Of a DNA stretch of 32,234 nucleotides, positions 1 to 8,148 are shown piece by piece (the stretch's first letter is position 1; each line of letters begins with the position of its first letter). The stretch is from Clostridium sp. (lineage in GTDB: Bacteria; Bacillota; Clostridia; Clostridiales; Clostridiaceae). Position numbers and translations under genes: made by a program. The notes under the pieces were generated by a model, which saw only the letters and a program-made list of their open reading frames with translations, was not told the DNA's origin and did no database searches. The DNA lies in assembly GCA_030626065.1 (NCBI GenBank), contig DAOUPR010000004.1, forward strand, positions 1 to 32,234, read 5' to 3'.

Positions 1-240
1 ACACTACCGATAAAGATTGACAAAACAAGAAAGTAATTTCTTGTACAGATTCAATCGGGTGTACTTCTAAGTACAGGTTTCCTTTATTAAAGAAAGCTTT
101 GTTTTAGAATATTGTTTGTTATTATAGGTATTACTTTGAGTTTATTTTAGTTATGTAATAGTGTTTAAATAGCAATGTTTTAAAATTAGTTGAGGATAAT
201 TTTACTGATGTGAAATTAGTTGTTAAATTAAAGATTTTAT

Positions 241-292
241 GAGGTACGAAGAAAATCATCCTTAATTGTGCATTGTAAATTGTGCATTGTGC
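241..292. repeat. Heptad element remnant: hairpin-I-like right arm plus ATTGTGC array, opposite orientation to 27761
   Basis: gaagaaaatcatccttaattgtgc followed by attgtaa attgtgc attgtgc; matches the reverse complement of the 27761 element's left arm. Confidence 0.75.
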
Positions 293-388
293 ATTAATTT
301 AAGATGGAAAAACTATTTATAAAGGATAATACATTTAATATAATCAATACTATAGCATAGCTCAAAAAATTAAAAGGGAGATATGTAT

Positions 389-2215
389 ATGTGTGGAATA
401 GTAGGATATTTAGGAAGTAAGGATGCATCATCAATTTTAATAGAAGGATTATCAAAACTTGAATATAGAGGATATGACTCTGCAGGAGTTGCAATAGTAG
501 AAGGAGCAGGTATTACTGTTAAAAAAAGCAAAGGTAGACTTGCAAACCTTGAAGAGATGCTGAAAGAAAATCCTGTAGTGGGTAATGTTGGTATAGGTCA
601 TACAAGATGGGCAACTCATGGAGAGCCATCGGATGTTAATTCACATCCTCATCTTGATATGCAAGATAGAATTGCAGTAGTTCATAATGGTATCATAGAA
701 AACTATATGGTATTAAAAGAATGGCTTCAATCAGAAGGATATAAGTTTAAATCAGAAACAGATACAGAAGTAATTCCTCAGCTTGTTGACTATTACTATG
801 AAGGTGATTTGTTAGATGCTGTAATGAAGGCTGTTGAAAAAATGCAAGGTAGTTATGCATTAGGGGTTATTGCAAAAGCAGAGCCTAATAAAATTGTTGC
901 AGTAAGAAAAGATAGTCCATTAATCGTTGGAGTTGGAGAAGGAGAATCTTTTATAGCTTCTGATATTCCAGCAGTTTTAAATCATACAAGAGATGTTTAT
1001 TTTTTAGAAGATAATGAGTTTGTTTTAATAGAAGAAGACGGTATAAAGATGTTTGACGCTGAAAAGAATAAAGTTGAGAAGGAAGTATTTCATGTAACTT
1101 GGAATGCAGATGCAGCTGAAAAAGGCGGATACGATCATTTTATGCTAAAAGAAATCCACGAGCAACCTAAAGCTATAAAAGATACTCTAACTTCTAGAGT
1201 AACAAAGGGGGAGAAAATAAAGCTTGATGGTATTTCAATTACTAAAGAATATCTTGAAAATATTGATAAAATTTATATAATAGCATGTGGAACAGCTTAC
1301 AACGCTGGTATTGTAGGTAAATCATTAATTGAAAAATTTGCGAAAATTCCTGTGGAAATAGATGTGGCTTCAGAATTTAGATATAGAGAACCACTTATTA
1401 CTGATAGAACTCTTATGATAGTACTCAGTCAATCAGGAGAAACAGCAGATACGCTTGCAGCATTAAGACTTGCAAAATCTCAAAATGCTAGAATTTTGGC
1501 TATAACAAATGTTGTAGGAAGTTCAGTTTCTAGAGAAGCAGAAGATGTTCTTTATACTTGGGCAGGTCCTGAGATTGCTGTTGCTTCAACAAAGGCTTAT
1601 GTAACTCAGCTTATTGCTTTATATATTGTGGCACTTCACTTCGCAGAAATATTAGGTACAGTAAGAGACAGTGAAATTGAAAAGATTAAAAGTGGTCTTT
1701 TAGATATGTCTGAGAGAGCTGCAGAAGTTTTAAATAATAAAGAGGAAATAAAAGAATTTGCTAAAGAAGTAGCTAAGCATAAAGATGTATTCTTCTTAGG
1801 AAGAGGCCTTGACTACGCAGTAGCTATGGAAGCTTCATTAAAGCTTAAAGAAATATCTTATATTCACTCTGAGGCTTACGCTGGAGGAGAATTGAAGCAT
1901 GGTACTATTGCCTTAATTGAAAAAGGAACAATAGTAATAGCTCTTGCAACTCAGAAAGCTTTATTTGAAAAAATGCTAAGCAATGTTAAAGAGGTTAAAA
2001 CAAGAGGAGCAAAAGTCATAGCAGTATCCAAAGAAGGCTATGAAGAAATCGAAAAGACAGTTGACGAAACAATATATACACCTAAAGTAAGGAGTATATT
2101 GGCACCAATCTTATCAGTAATTCCTCTTCAATTACTTGCATATTATGTTGCGGTTGAAAAGGGTGCTGACGTAGATAAACCAAGGAATTTGGCTAAGTCA
2201 GTTACAGTTGAATAG
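389..2215 (+). CDS. glmS: Glutamine--fructose-6-phosphate aminotransferase (isomerizing)
   Basis: Translation MCGIVGY...(Cys nucleophile after Met), GHTRWATHG, two SIS domains, C-terminal KPRNLAKSVTVE. RBS aaaagggag fits the ATG at 389 better than the ORF-track ATG at 383. Confidence 0.98.
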   Translation: MCGIVGYLGSKDASSILIEGLSKLEYRGYDSAGVAIVEGAGITVKKSKGRLANLEEMLKENPVVGNVGIGHTRWATHGEPSDVNSHPHLDMQDRIAVVHNGIIENYMVLKEWLQSEGYKFKSETDTEVIPQLVDYYYEGDLLDAVMKAVEKMQGSYALGVIAKAEPNKIVAVRKDSPLIVGVGEGESFIASDIPAVLNHTRDVYFLEDNEFVLIEEDGIKMFDAEKNKVEKEVFHVTWNADAAEKGGYDHFMLKEIHEQPKAIKDTLTSRVTKGEKIKLDGISITKEYLENIDKIYIIACGTAYNAGIVGKSLIEKFAKIPVEIDVASEFRYREPLITDRTLMIVLSQSGETADTLAALRLAKSQNARILAITNVVGSSVSREAEDVLYTWAGPEIAVASTKAYVTQLIALYIVALHFAEILGTVRDSEIEKIKSGLLDMSERAAEVLNNKEEIKEFAKEVAKHKDVFFLGRGLDYAVAMEASLKLKEISYIHSEAYAGGELKHGTIALIEKGTIVIALATQKALFEKMLSNVKEVKTRGAKVIAVSKEGYEEIEKTVDETIYTPKVRSILAPILSVIPLQLLAYYVAVEKGADVDKPRNLAKSVTVE

Positions 2216-2299
2216 ATTAAGTCTAAACGGCTTGTCTACTGATAAAAACAAACCCATACAGAGAAAAATAAAGTTGTTCAGAAAACGAGAGAAAAGACC

Positions 2300-2340
2300 A
2301 GAGAAAAACGGGAATAAAGTCCTGCTTTTCTCTTTTTTTC
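2300..2340 (+). terminator. Rho-independent terminator after glmS
   Basis: agagaaaaacggga/ataaag/tcctgcttttctct stem followed by a T-run. Confidence 0.8.
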
Positions 2341-2751
2341 TTGAGAAAAAAGAATGAGAAAGTGTTTGATGAAAAGTATTGAAAGGATTGAATTACAAAG
2401 GTTTGAGGGAATTATTGAGAAAAAGATTAAGAGAAAAACATACATTAATCCTTATTACATAATCCTAAAAAACTCCCTAATTTCTTACCGACTTTATTTT
2501 GATTTTTTTGAAAATGAAAAGGAATATACAGGAAATTAAAAAATGAGATTTCTGAAAGAGTTTTTTTTAGGTCACAATATGTAAATCATAATTAGAAAAT
2601 ATTTTTCAGGAAAAGGTTGCAGAGGTTACCGATTTTGGCTATAAATTAGTATATTATAAAATAGTAAAATACAGATTATGTAATATAATAAAATGTAAAA
2701 GGCACATGTTTTGCTACGGGTTAAATCAATTAGAAAAAAAGGAGAAAACAA

Positions 2752-3237
2752 ATGACGAATTATATTTTATATGCAATTGCTTTTGTATTGCTATTCATAT
2801 CTTTTCAAAAGGATAGAGTGAAAACTAAAAAAGCACTTAAAAAAGCATGGAAGGCTTTTGATAATATTCTTCCAGAATTTTTAGGAGTAATTATGTTAGT
2901 GGGAATTTTAATGGCTGTTTTGAACCCAGAAGTTATTTCGAAAATAATTGGTGACGAGTCAGGATGGTTTGGAGTTGTTATATCAGCAGTGGTAGGAACA
3001 ATTACTTTAATACCAGGGTTTATAGCTTTTCCAACAGCAGCGATGCTTTTAGAAGGAGGAGCGGGATATATGCAAATTGGTGCCTTTGTATCTACACTAA
3101 TGATGGTTGGTGTTGTAACTGCACCTGTTGAAATGAAGTATTTTGGTAAGAAAATGACTATTATGAGGAATGTTCTTGCTTTTGTATTTTCTTTCTTTGT
3201 TGCATTTATTATTGGAAAGGTGGCAGGTGGCATATGA
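2752..3237 (+). CDS. Permease, N-terminal half (split YraQ/ArsP_1-like, DUF318-type)
   Basis: 161 aa hydrophobic protein with GTITLIPGFIAFP motif; RBS aaaggag; overlaps the next gene by ATGA. Confidence 0.75.
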   Translation: MTNYILYAIAFVLLFISFQKDRVKTKKALKKAWKAFDNILPEFLGVIMLVGILMAVLNPEVISKIIGDESGWFGVVISAVVGTITLIPGFIAFPTAAMLLEGGAGYMQIGAFVSTLMMVGVVTAPVEMKYFGKKMTIMRNVLAFVFSFFVAFIIGKVAGGI

Positions 3238-3764
3238 AATTAATTAAAAGATATAAATTTTTTCTAGTGACTTTAGTGATTGTAGGGATCATAACTATTG
3301 TAAATATGGAATTAGGGTTAGAAGCTTTATCAGTTACAGGATACAGTTTAAAAGAAATGATAATGGTAATTCCACCTGTATTTATACTATTGGGACTTTT
3401 AGATGTATGGATACCGAGAGAAACTATGGTTAAATACATGGGGCATGGGTCTGGACTTACTGGAATAGTTTTAGCTTTGGCTTTTGGATCAGCAGCAGCA
3501 GGACCACTTTATGGTGCATTTCCGGTTGCGGCAGTTTTTATGAAGAAAGGTGCTAAATTCAGTAATGTGCTTATTTTTATAGGAGCATGGTCAACTACAA
3601 AAATACCTATGTTTTTATTTGAATTATCTGCGCTAGGTACAAGTTTTGCTCTTACAAGATTACTTGTGGATATACCTGGAATTATTATAATGGCATATAT
3701 TTTATCTTCATTAATATCAAAAGAAGAAGTTGAGAAAATATATAAAAAAGTAGAGACTTTATAA
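3234..3764 (+). CDS. Permease, C-terminal half (split YraQ/ArsP_1-like)
   Basis: 176 aa with FGSAAAGPLYGAFPVA motif; ATGA overlap with the upstream half. Confidence 0.75.
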   Translation: MKLIKRYKFFLVTLVIVGIITIVNMELGLEALSVTGYSLKEMIMVIPPVFILLGLLDVWIPRETMVKYMGHGSGLTGIVLALAFGSAAAGPLYGAFPVAAVFMKKGAKFSNVLIFIGAWSTTKIPMFLFELSALGTSFALTRLLVDIPGIIIMAYILSSLISKEEVEKIYKKVETL

Positions 3765-3806
3765 TAAAAGCACTAAAAGGCTTAGCCTTTTAGTGCTTTT
3801 ATTAAT
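3763..3806 (+). terminator. Strong hairpin terminator
   Basis: Perfect 19-bp stem aataaaagcactaaaaggc/tta/gccttttagtgcttttatt. Confidence 0.85.
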
Positions 3807-3941
3807 GGAGAGGAAAAATAATGAGGTATAATTTACAAAATATGGTATAATATATTCATAGCAAATCTATTGAGTTAAAACGAATGGTGAAAAGTAGAAC
3901 GAATTTTGTATTTAAAATAGTTGAGAAAAAGGAGTAAAGAA

Positions 3942-4529
3942 ATGGATGATAAAGTAAAAAAACATATAATAATTAGTATTGGAATAGTAGTTCTTTCGGC
4001 ACTTTTATTGCCTTGTTTTTCACCTAAAAGTATTGATGGTTTATATAAATGCAGTTTTGGGTTTCCAGTAGCGTATTTGCATATATTTTCAACAGGAAAA
4101 AATTCTATGGTTGTACCGATTCTTTTGAATAAGAGTAAGGATATAAATTTTGATATATTACGGTTTGCTATAGATGCAGGGATTTATTATTTTATTTTGA
4201 GTAAATGTGCTTTGATGTTTAAAAATAAAAAAATAGGTGTAGGCACTTTATCAATAGTAGTATTTATATTTGCTATATCATTTTTTATTACCATAGAAGG
4301 TTATGGAATAATTGGAGCTTACGTATTATCTAAATTTGGGTTTACGGTTAGTTTAGGGAAAATATTAGGATTAAATTATTCAACCATATGTCCATTAATG
4401 TTATTTCTATTGTCTTTTTTCTTGGGGAAAAAATATAAAAAAGACATAGGAGCTGAACTTGGGACAAGCCTGTCAGCTTTTATGGGTATTTTTTTAGGGT
4501 TACTTTTAATAGTAAGAATAACCTTGTGA
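3942..4529 (+). CDS. Hypothetical multi-pass membrane protein
   Basis: Several hydrophobic segments; RBS aaaggag at about 3929-3935 fits ATG 3942 (ORF track starts at 3921). No family recognised. Confidence 0.6.
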   Translation: MDDKVKKHIIISIGIVVLSALLLPCFSPKSIDGLYKCSFGFPVAYLHIFSTGKNSMVVPILLNKSKDINFDILRFAIDAGIYYFILSKCALMFKNKKIGVGTLSIVVFIFAISFFITIEGYGIIGAYVLSKFGFTVSLGKILGLNYSTICPLMLFLLSFFLGKKYKKDIGAELGTSLSAFMGIFLGLLLIVRITL

Positions 4530-4549
4530 ATTGTGCTGTGTTATAAAGT

Positions 4550-5224
4550 CTATTCTAAAAAGAATTTAAGTTGTAATAATTCTATATTGTGTGCATCATA
4601 ATTAATCAGACCATCTTTTTTCATTTTAGCTAGTTCTCTAGAAAGAGAAGTTCTTTGTATTCCCATTTTTTCTGCAAGCTCTTTTTTGCTTAACTGAAGT
4701 TTAATAATAGAAGAATTTTGAATATTATATTCATATCTTAAAAAATCTATAATACTATCTCTAATAGATTTAAGAGAGATTGCCTTTATTTTTTTCGTTA
4801 GAAGTGCCGATTTATTAGATATATTATTTAAGAAAAGAACTAAAAAATCTTTATTGTTACTACATAAATTAAGTATAAATTCTTTCTTTAAATGAAGCAG
4901 AATTACATTTTCTTTTGCTATAATACTCATAGGGTAAATAGGATAATTAGAGAATATTAAATTCCCCCCAAAATCATCTCCTTTTTTAAAATTTGCAATA
5001 GTAAGAACATTTCCTTTTTCGTCGATTTTCTGTACAATAACATCACCTTTTAAAATAATATCAAAAGTGGTTGACTGTTCTCCTTCAAGTCTTATTAAAG
5101 CGTTTTTATTGTAAGCTTTTATTGTATACTCTTGTTCAGTAAAATAATTTTCGATTTTTTCTTCAGATAAATGATTAAATAATTTGTTTTTTTTCAGGTC
5201 TGATAAGTATTTTTGTATTTTCAT
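4550..5224 (-). CDS. Crp/Fnr family transcriptional regulator
   Basis: N-terminal cNMP-binding-like beta-barrel (GDVIVQKIDEKGNVLTIANFKKGDDFGG) and C-terminal HTH (LSKKELAEKMGIQRTSLSRELAKMKKDGLI). Confidence 0.9.
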   Translation of the reverse strand: MKIQKYLSDLKKNKLFNHLSEEKIENYFTEQEYTIKAYNKNALIRLEGEQSTTFDIILKGDVIVQKIDEKGNVLTIANFKKGDDFGGNLIFSNYPIYPMSIIAKENVILLHLKKEFILNLCSNNKDFLVLFLNNISNKSALLTKKIKAISLKSIRDSIIDFLRYEYNIQNSSIIKLQLSKKELAEKMGIQRTSLSRELAKMKKDGLINYDAHNIELLQLKFFLE

Positions 5225-5280
5225 CTAAATTACAGTCCTTTCTTTATAATTAATAATCTACAAGTAAGACTTTCACATTA

Positions 5281-5312
5281 ATTGTGCATTGTGCATTGTA
5301 AATTGTGCATTG
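5281..5312. repeat. Heptad array (ATTGTGC)2-ATTGTAA-ATTGTGC
   Basis: attgtgc attgtgc attgtaa attgtgc, exact 7-bp period. Confidence 0.9.
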
Positions 5313-5322
5313 CTTTAAGATT

Positions 5323-5338
5323 AGTTACCAAGGTAACT
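5323..5338. promoter_or_regulatory. Candidate operator dyad AGTTACC-AA-GGTAACT between Crp/Fnr gene and cupin operon
   Basis: Perfect 7-2-7 inverted repeat located 58 bp upstream of the cupin ATG. Confidence 0.6.
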
Positions 5339-5396
5339 GATTTAATCTCCAATTAATTATATTATAAAAGTACGAAATATAAAAGGAGGACACAAG

Positions 5397-5723
5397 ATGT
5401 TAGAGAAAATATTTGAATATTCAATGAAGAAAGAAAAGGCTGTTGAGAGGGTTATTGATGATGAAAATGTAAATATTAATCATATGATTTTTAGAAAAGG
5501 AGAATCATTACCAGAACATTTTTCAAATTCTAATGTTTATATGATTATCACTAATGGGACTATGAATATAAAGTTAAATGATCAGGAATATCATTCTTAT
5601 GAAAAGGGTGAAATGCTTAATATTCCGTATAATACAAAAATGAATATCACTAATTTAGATGAAGAAATTTTAGAGTTTTTTGTAGTTAAATCTCCTGCAC
5701 CTAAGTATTTTGGAGGTAAGTAA
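5397..5723 (+). CDS. Cupin-domain protein
   Basis: Small beta protein: GESLPEHFSNSNVYMIITNGTMNIKLNDQEYHSYEKGEMLNIPYNT; RBS aaaaggagg. Confidence 0.75.
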   Translation: MLEKIFEYSMKKEKAVERVIDDENVNINHMIFRKGESLPEHFSNSNVYMIITNGTMNIKLNDQEYHSYEKGEMLNIPYNTKMNITNLDEEILEFFVVKSPAPKYFGGK

Positions 5724-5725
5724 GT

Positions 5726-6208
5726 ATGGATATATTTACATTGGGTCTTTGGGTAGTGACTGGTATTTTGTTTGTTTTTTTTATGATTAAGGATAAAAAT
5801 AAAACTTTGTCTTCTATGAAAATGTCCAAGGGTATGATGAAAGGTATGATAGGAGAAATTCTAGGAATATTATTTTTGATAGGATTAATATTAACATTTA
5901 TTCCTCCTGAAAGTATAAAAAATGTTTTAGGGGAATCAAATTTAGTCCTATCAACAGTAGTATCAGCATTTGTAGGTAGTATTACTTTGATACCAGCTTT
6001 TGTAGCGTTTCCATTAGTAGGATCTTTAGTTAATGTAGGAGCGAGTATTGTACCTGCTGTTGCATTTTTGACTACACTTACTATGGTTGGGTTTGTAACA
6101 TTCCCGTTAGAAAAAAGAGAGTTTGGTTTAAAATTTGCTTTTTATAGAAATATATTTAGTTTTATCTTTGCAATTATTATTGCAATATCTATGGGGGTGT
6201 TCATTTGA
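5726..6208 (+). CDS. Permease, N-terminal half (second split YraQ/ArsP_1-like copy)
   Basis: Paralogous to 2752..3237: GSITLIPAFVAFPLVG vs GTITLIPGFIAFPTAA. Confidence 0.75.
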   Translation: MDIFTLGLWVVTGILFVFFMIKDKNKTLSSMKMSKGMMKGMIGEILGILFLIGLILTFIPPESIKNVLGESNLVLSTVVSAFVGSITLIPAFVAFPLVGSLVNVGASIVPAVAFLTTLTMVGFVTFPLEKREFGLKFAFYRNIFSFIFAIIIAISMGVFI

Positions 6209-6930
6209 AAATTGTAAGTTTTTTAAAAAGAAATCTTTTAGTAGCCTCTGTTATTTTGATTTATATAGCACTTTTTATATTTGCTCAAGATAAGGCGATT
6301 TCATCTGTAGATAATAGTATGTATTATGTTGTTGAAATGTTGCAAATTATGCCAGTTATTTTTCTTTTAACGGCTATTTTAGATGCGTGGGTTCCAAAGG
6401 ATGCTATTGTGAAGGGTTTGGGAGAAAATTCAGGAGCTAAAGGGATGTTATTATCTTTTCTTTTTGGAAGTATTTCTGCGGGACCTATATATGCAGCGTT
6501 TCCAGTGTGTAAAATGCTTCTAAATAAAGGAGCTAGTGTTAAAAATATTGTTGTTATTTTAAGTGCGTGGGCAGTAATTAAGGTACCAATGTTAGCTAAT
6601 GAAGCTAAATTTCTTGGTGTCCAATTTATGAGTATAAGATGGGTTTTAACTGTAATATCAATAGTATTTATTGCTTATTTTGTATCTTTGATTGTTAAAA
6701 GAGAAGATGTGAAAATTGAAAAAGTTAAAGAATTAAGTGAGGTTAAGAGTGTTAGTATAATAACGGAATCTTGTATTGGCTGTGGACTTTGTTCAAAGAC
6801 TATGCCGGAATATTTTGAAATGAATAATAGAAAAGCGAAAGTATCAAATAAGGTATTAAAGCCTGAAGATTTGGATAAATTAAGAGAAGTAAGTGAAAAA
6901 TGTCCTGCTAAGGTTATCAGATTAAATTAA
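6205..6930 (+). CDS. Permease C-terminal half fused to a C-terminal [4Fe-4S] ferredoxin domain
   Basis: FGSISAGPIYAAFPV permease half, then SCIGCGLCSKTMPEYF...SEKCPAKVIRLN ferredoxin domain. TTG start overlaps the upstream TGA. Confidence 0.8.
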   Translation: MKIVSFLKRNLLVASVILIYIALFIFAQDKAISSVDNSMYYVVEMLQIMPVIFLLTAILDAWVPKDAIVKGLGENSGAKGMLLSFLFGSISAGPIYAAFPVCKMLLNKGASVKNIVVILSAWAVIKVPMLANEAKFLGVQFMSIRWVLTVISIVFIAYFVSLIVKREDVKIEKVKELSEVKSVSIITESCIGCGLCSKTMPEYFEMNNRKAKVSNKVLKPEDLDKLREVSEKCPAKVIRLN

Positions 6931-7038
6931 GGTTTGTTACAATTATTACTAACTTTTAGTCTGGAATATGGTAAATTAACTATAAGTAACGTTTTTCATG
7001 ATATTATTGAATATTAAAAAAATTAAGGAGGCAAAATT

Positions 7039-7227
7039 ATGAGAGGCAATGTAGATAAGGAAACATGTATTGGTTGTGGCATATGCGCTGAAGTTTGTCC
7101 GGAAATTTTTAAAATGGACGATGATGATAAGGCTATAGCCAGAGAAATTGATATACCGGAAGATACATTAGATAGTGCAAGAGATGCAGAAGAACAATGT
7201 CCTGTGGAAGCTATAGAGGTAAAATAA
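7039..7227 (+). CDS. Single-cluster [4Fe-4S] ferredoxin
   Basis: 62 aa, CIGCGICAEVCPEIF...EEQCPVEAIEVK; RBS aaggagg. Confidence 0.92.
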   Translation: MRGNVDKETCIGCGICAEVCPEIFKMDDDDKAIAREIDIPEDTLDSARDAEEQCPVEAIEVK

Positions 7228-7235
7228 TTAAATAG

Positions 7236-7281
7236 AAAAAGATGAGATATTTTGATTTTAGAAATATCTCATCTTTTTTTA
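7236..7281. terminator. Bidirectional hairpin terminator between ferredoxin and nitroreductase
   Basis: aaaaagatgagatattt...aaatatctcatcttttttt. Confidence 0.8.
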
Positions 7282-7296
7282 TACATTGATATAATA

Positions 7297-7935
7297 TTAT
7301 TCTATAATAGTCATTACTTCTTCGACAGGTTTTCTTCTTGGGCTTTTTAGGTCTTCATTAGCTGGTACACCTAGTGGAACCATACAAGCCAGTGAGTAAC
7401 CTTCTTTGTGGAAACCAATAAAATCTGCAATTTCTTTAGCAGCAAAATTTGGGCCTGTCATCCAACAAGCTCCATAGCCCATGGCAGTTGCAGCAAGTTG
7501 AATATTTTCAACAGTAGCACCTATATTTTGAATTCTTGGAGACATAGAGATTAGGTTTTCTATTTCAGTAGAATCTATTCCAGCTTCTTTCATTACATCT
7601 AAACCTAAAATTGGATATTCCCCTGCAAAAACAAGAATTAATATTGGAGCATTTTTGAATAATGTAAAATATTTAAGATATTTTGAAAATTTTTTATTTA
7701 GTTCATCATTAGTAGATTTAGCTACTAGTGCATCATGCTTCTTTTCAATTATTTCAGCTATCTTGTTCAATTTCTCTTTGTTTTTAATAACAACAAAGTG
7801 CCAATTTTGAGAGTTAGTTCCTGATGGTGCAAAGGTAGCAGCTTTTATAATTTCATTAATATCTTCGTATGGTACATCTGTATCTTTAAACTTTCTCACA
7901 CTATGTCTGTTGTATATAAAATCTAAATTTGTCAT
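7297..7935 (-). CDS. Nitroreductase family protein
   Basis: MTNLDFIYNRHSVRKFKDTDVPYEDINEIIKAATFAPSGTNSQNWHFVVI; RBS aaaggag. Confidence 0.92.
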   Translation of the reverse strand: MTNLDFIYNRHSVRKFKDTDVPYEDINEIIKAATFAPSGTNSQNWHFVVIKNKEKLNKIAEIIEKKHDALVAKSTNDELNKKFSKYLKYFTLFKNAPILILVFAGEYPILGLDVMKEAGIDSTEIENLISMSPRIQNIGATVENIQLAATAMGYGACWMTGPNFAAKEIADFIGFHKEGYSLACMVPLGVPANEDLKSPRRKPVEEVMTIIE

Positions 7936-8148
7936 GTATAATACACTCCTTTATTTTAATAAAATTATAACTCATTATACTTAACTAAGGTATTTTAGTC
8001 AATATAATAAGAGATATTCTGTTTATTATAAAATTAAATAATGTAAAAAAGTATGAATAAGAAGAAATTATATTGGAAAAATATAAAAGGATAAAACATA
8101 TAAAAATATAAAATGAAACATATGAAAAATGAAAGAGGAGGATTTGAT

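Noticed and set aside
1-120. glmS ribozyme or another riboswitch upstream of glmS
   Set aside because: Hairpins are present (acaagaaagtaatttcttgt; gtacttctaagtac), but I could not match conserved glmS ribozyme core sequences; it may lie outside or be absent.
294-494. Minus-strand ORF overlapping the glmS start
   Set aside because: Low-complexity hydrophobic translation antisense to a certain gene; not supported.
2354-2539. 61-aa ORF between glmS and the permease
   Set aside because: No RBS, no recognisable domain, AT-rich biased composition; probably spurious.
2805-3439. Minus-strand ORFs (142 aa and 76 aa) opposite the permease pair
   Set aside because: Antisense shadow ORFs of confidently called permease genes.
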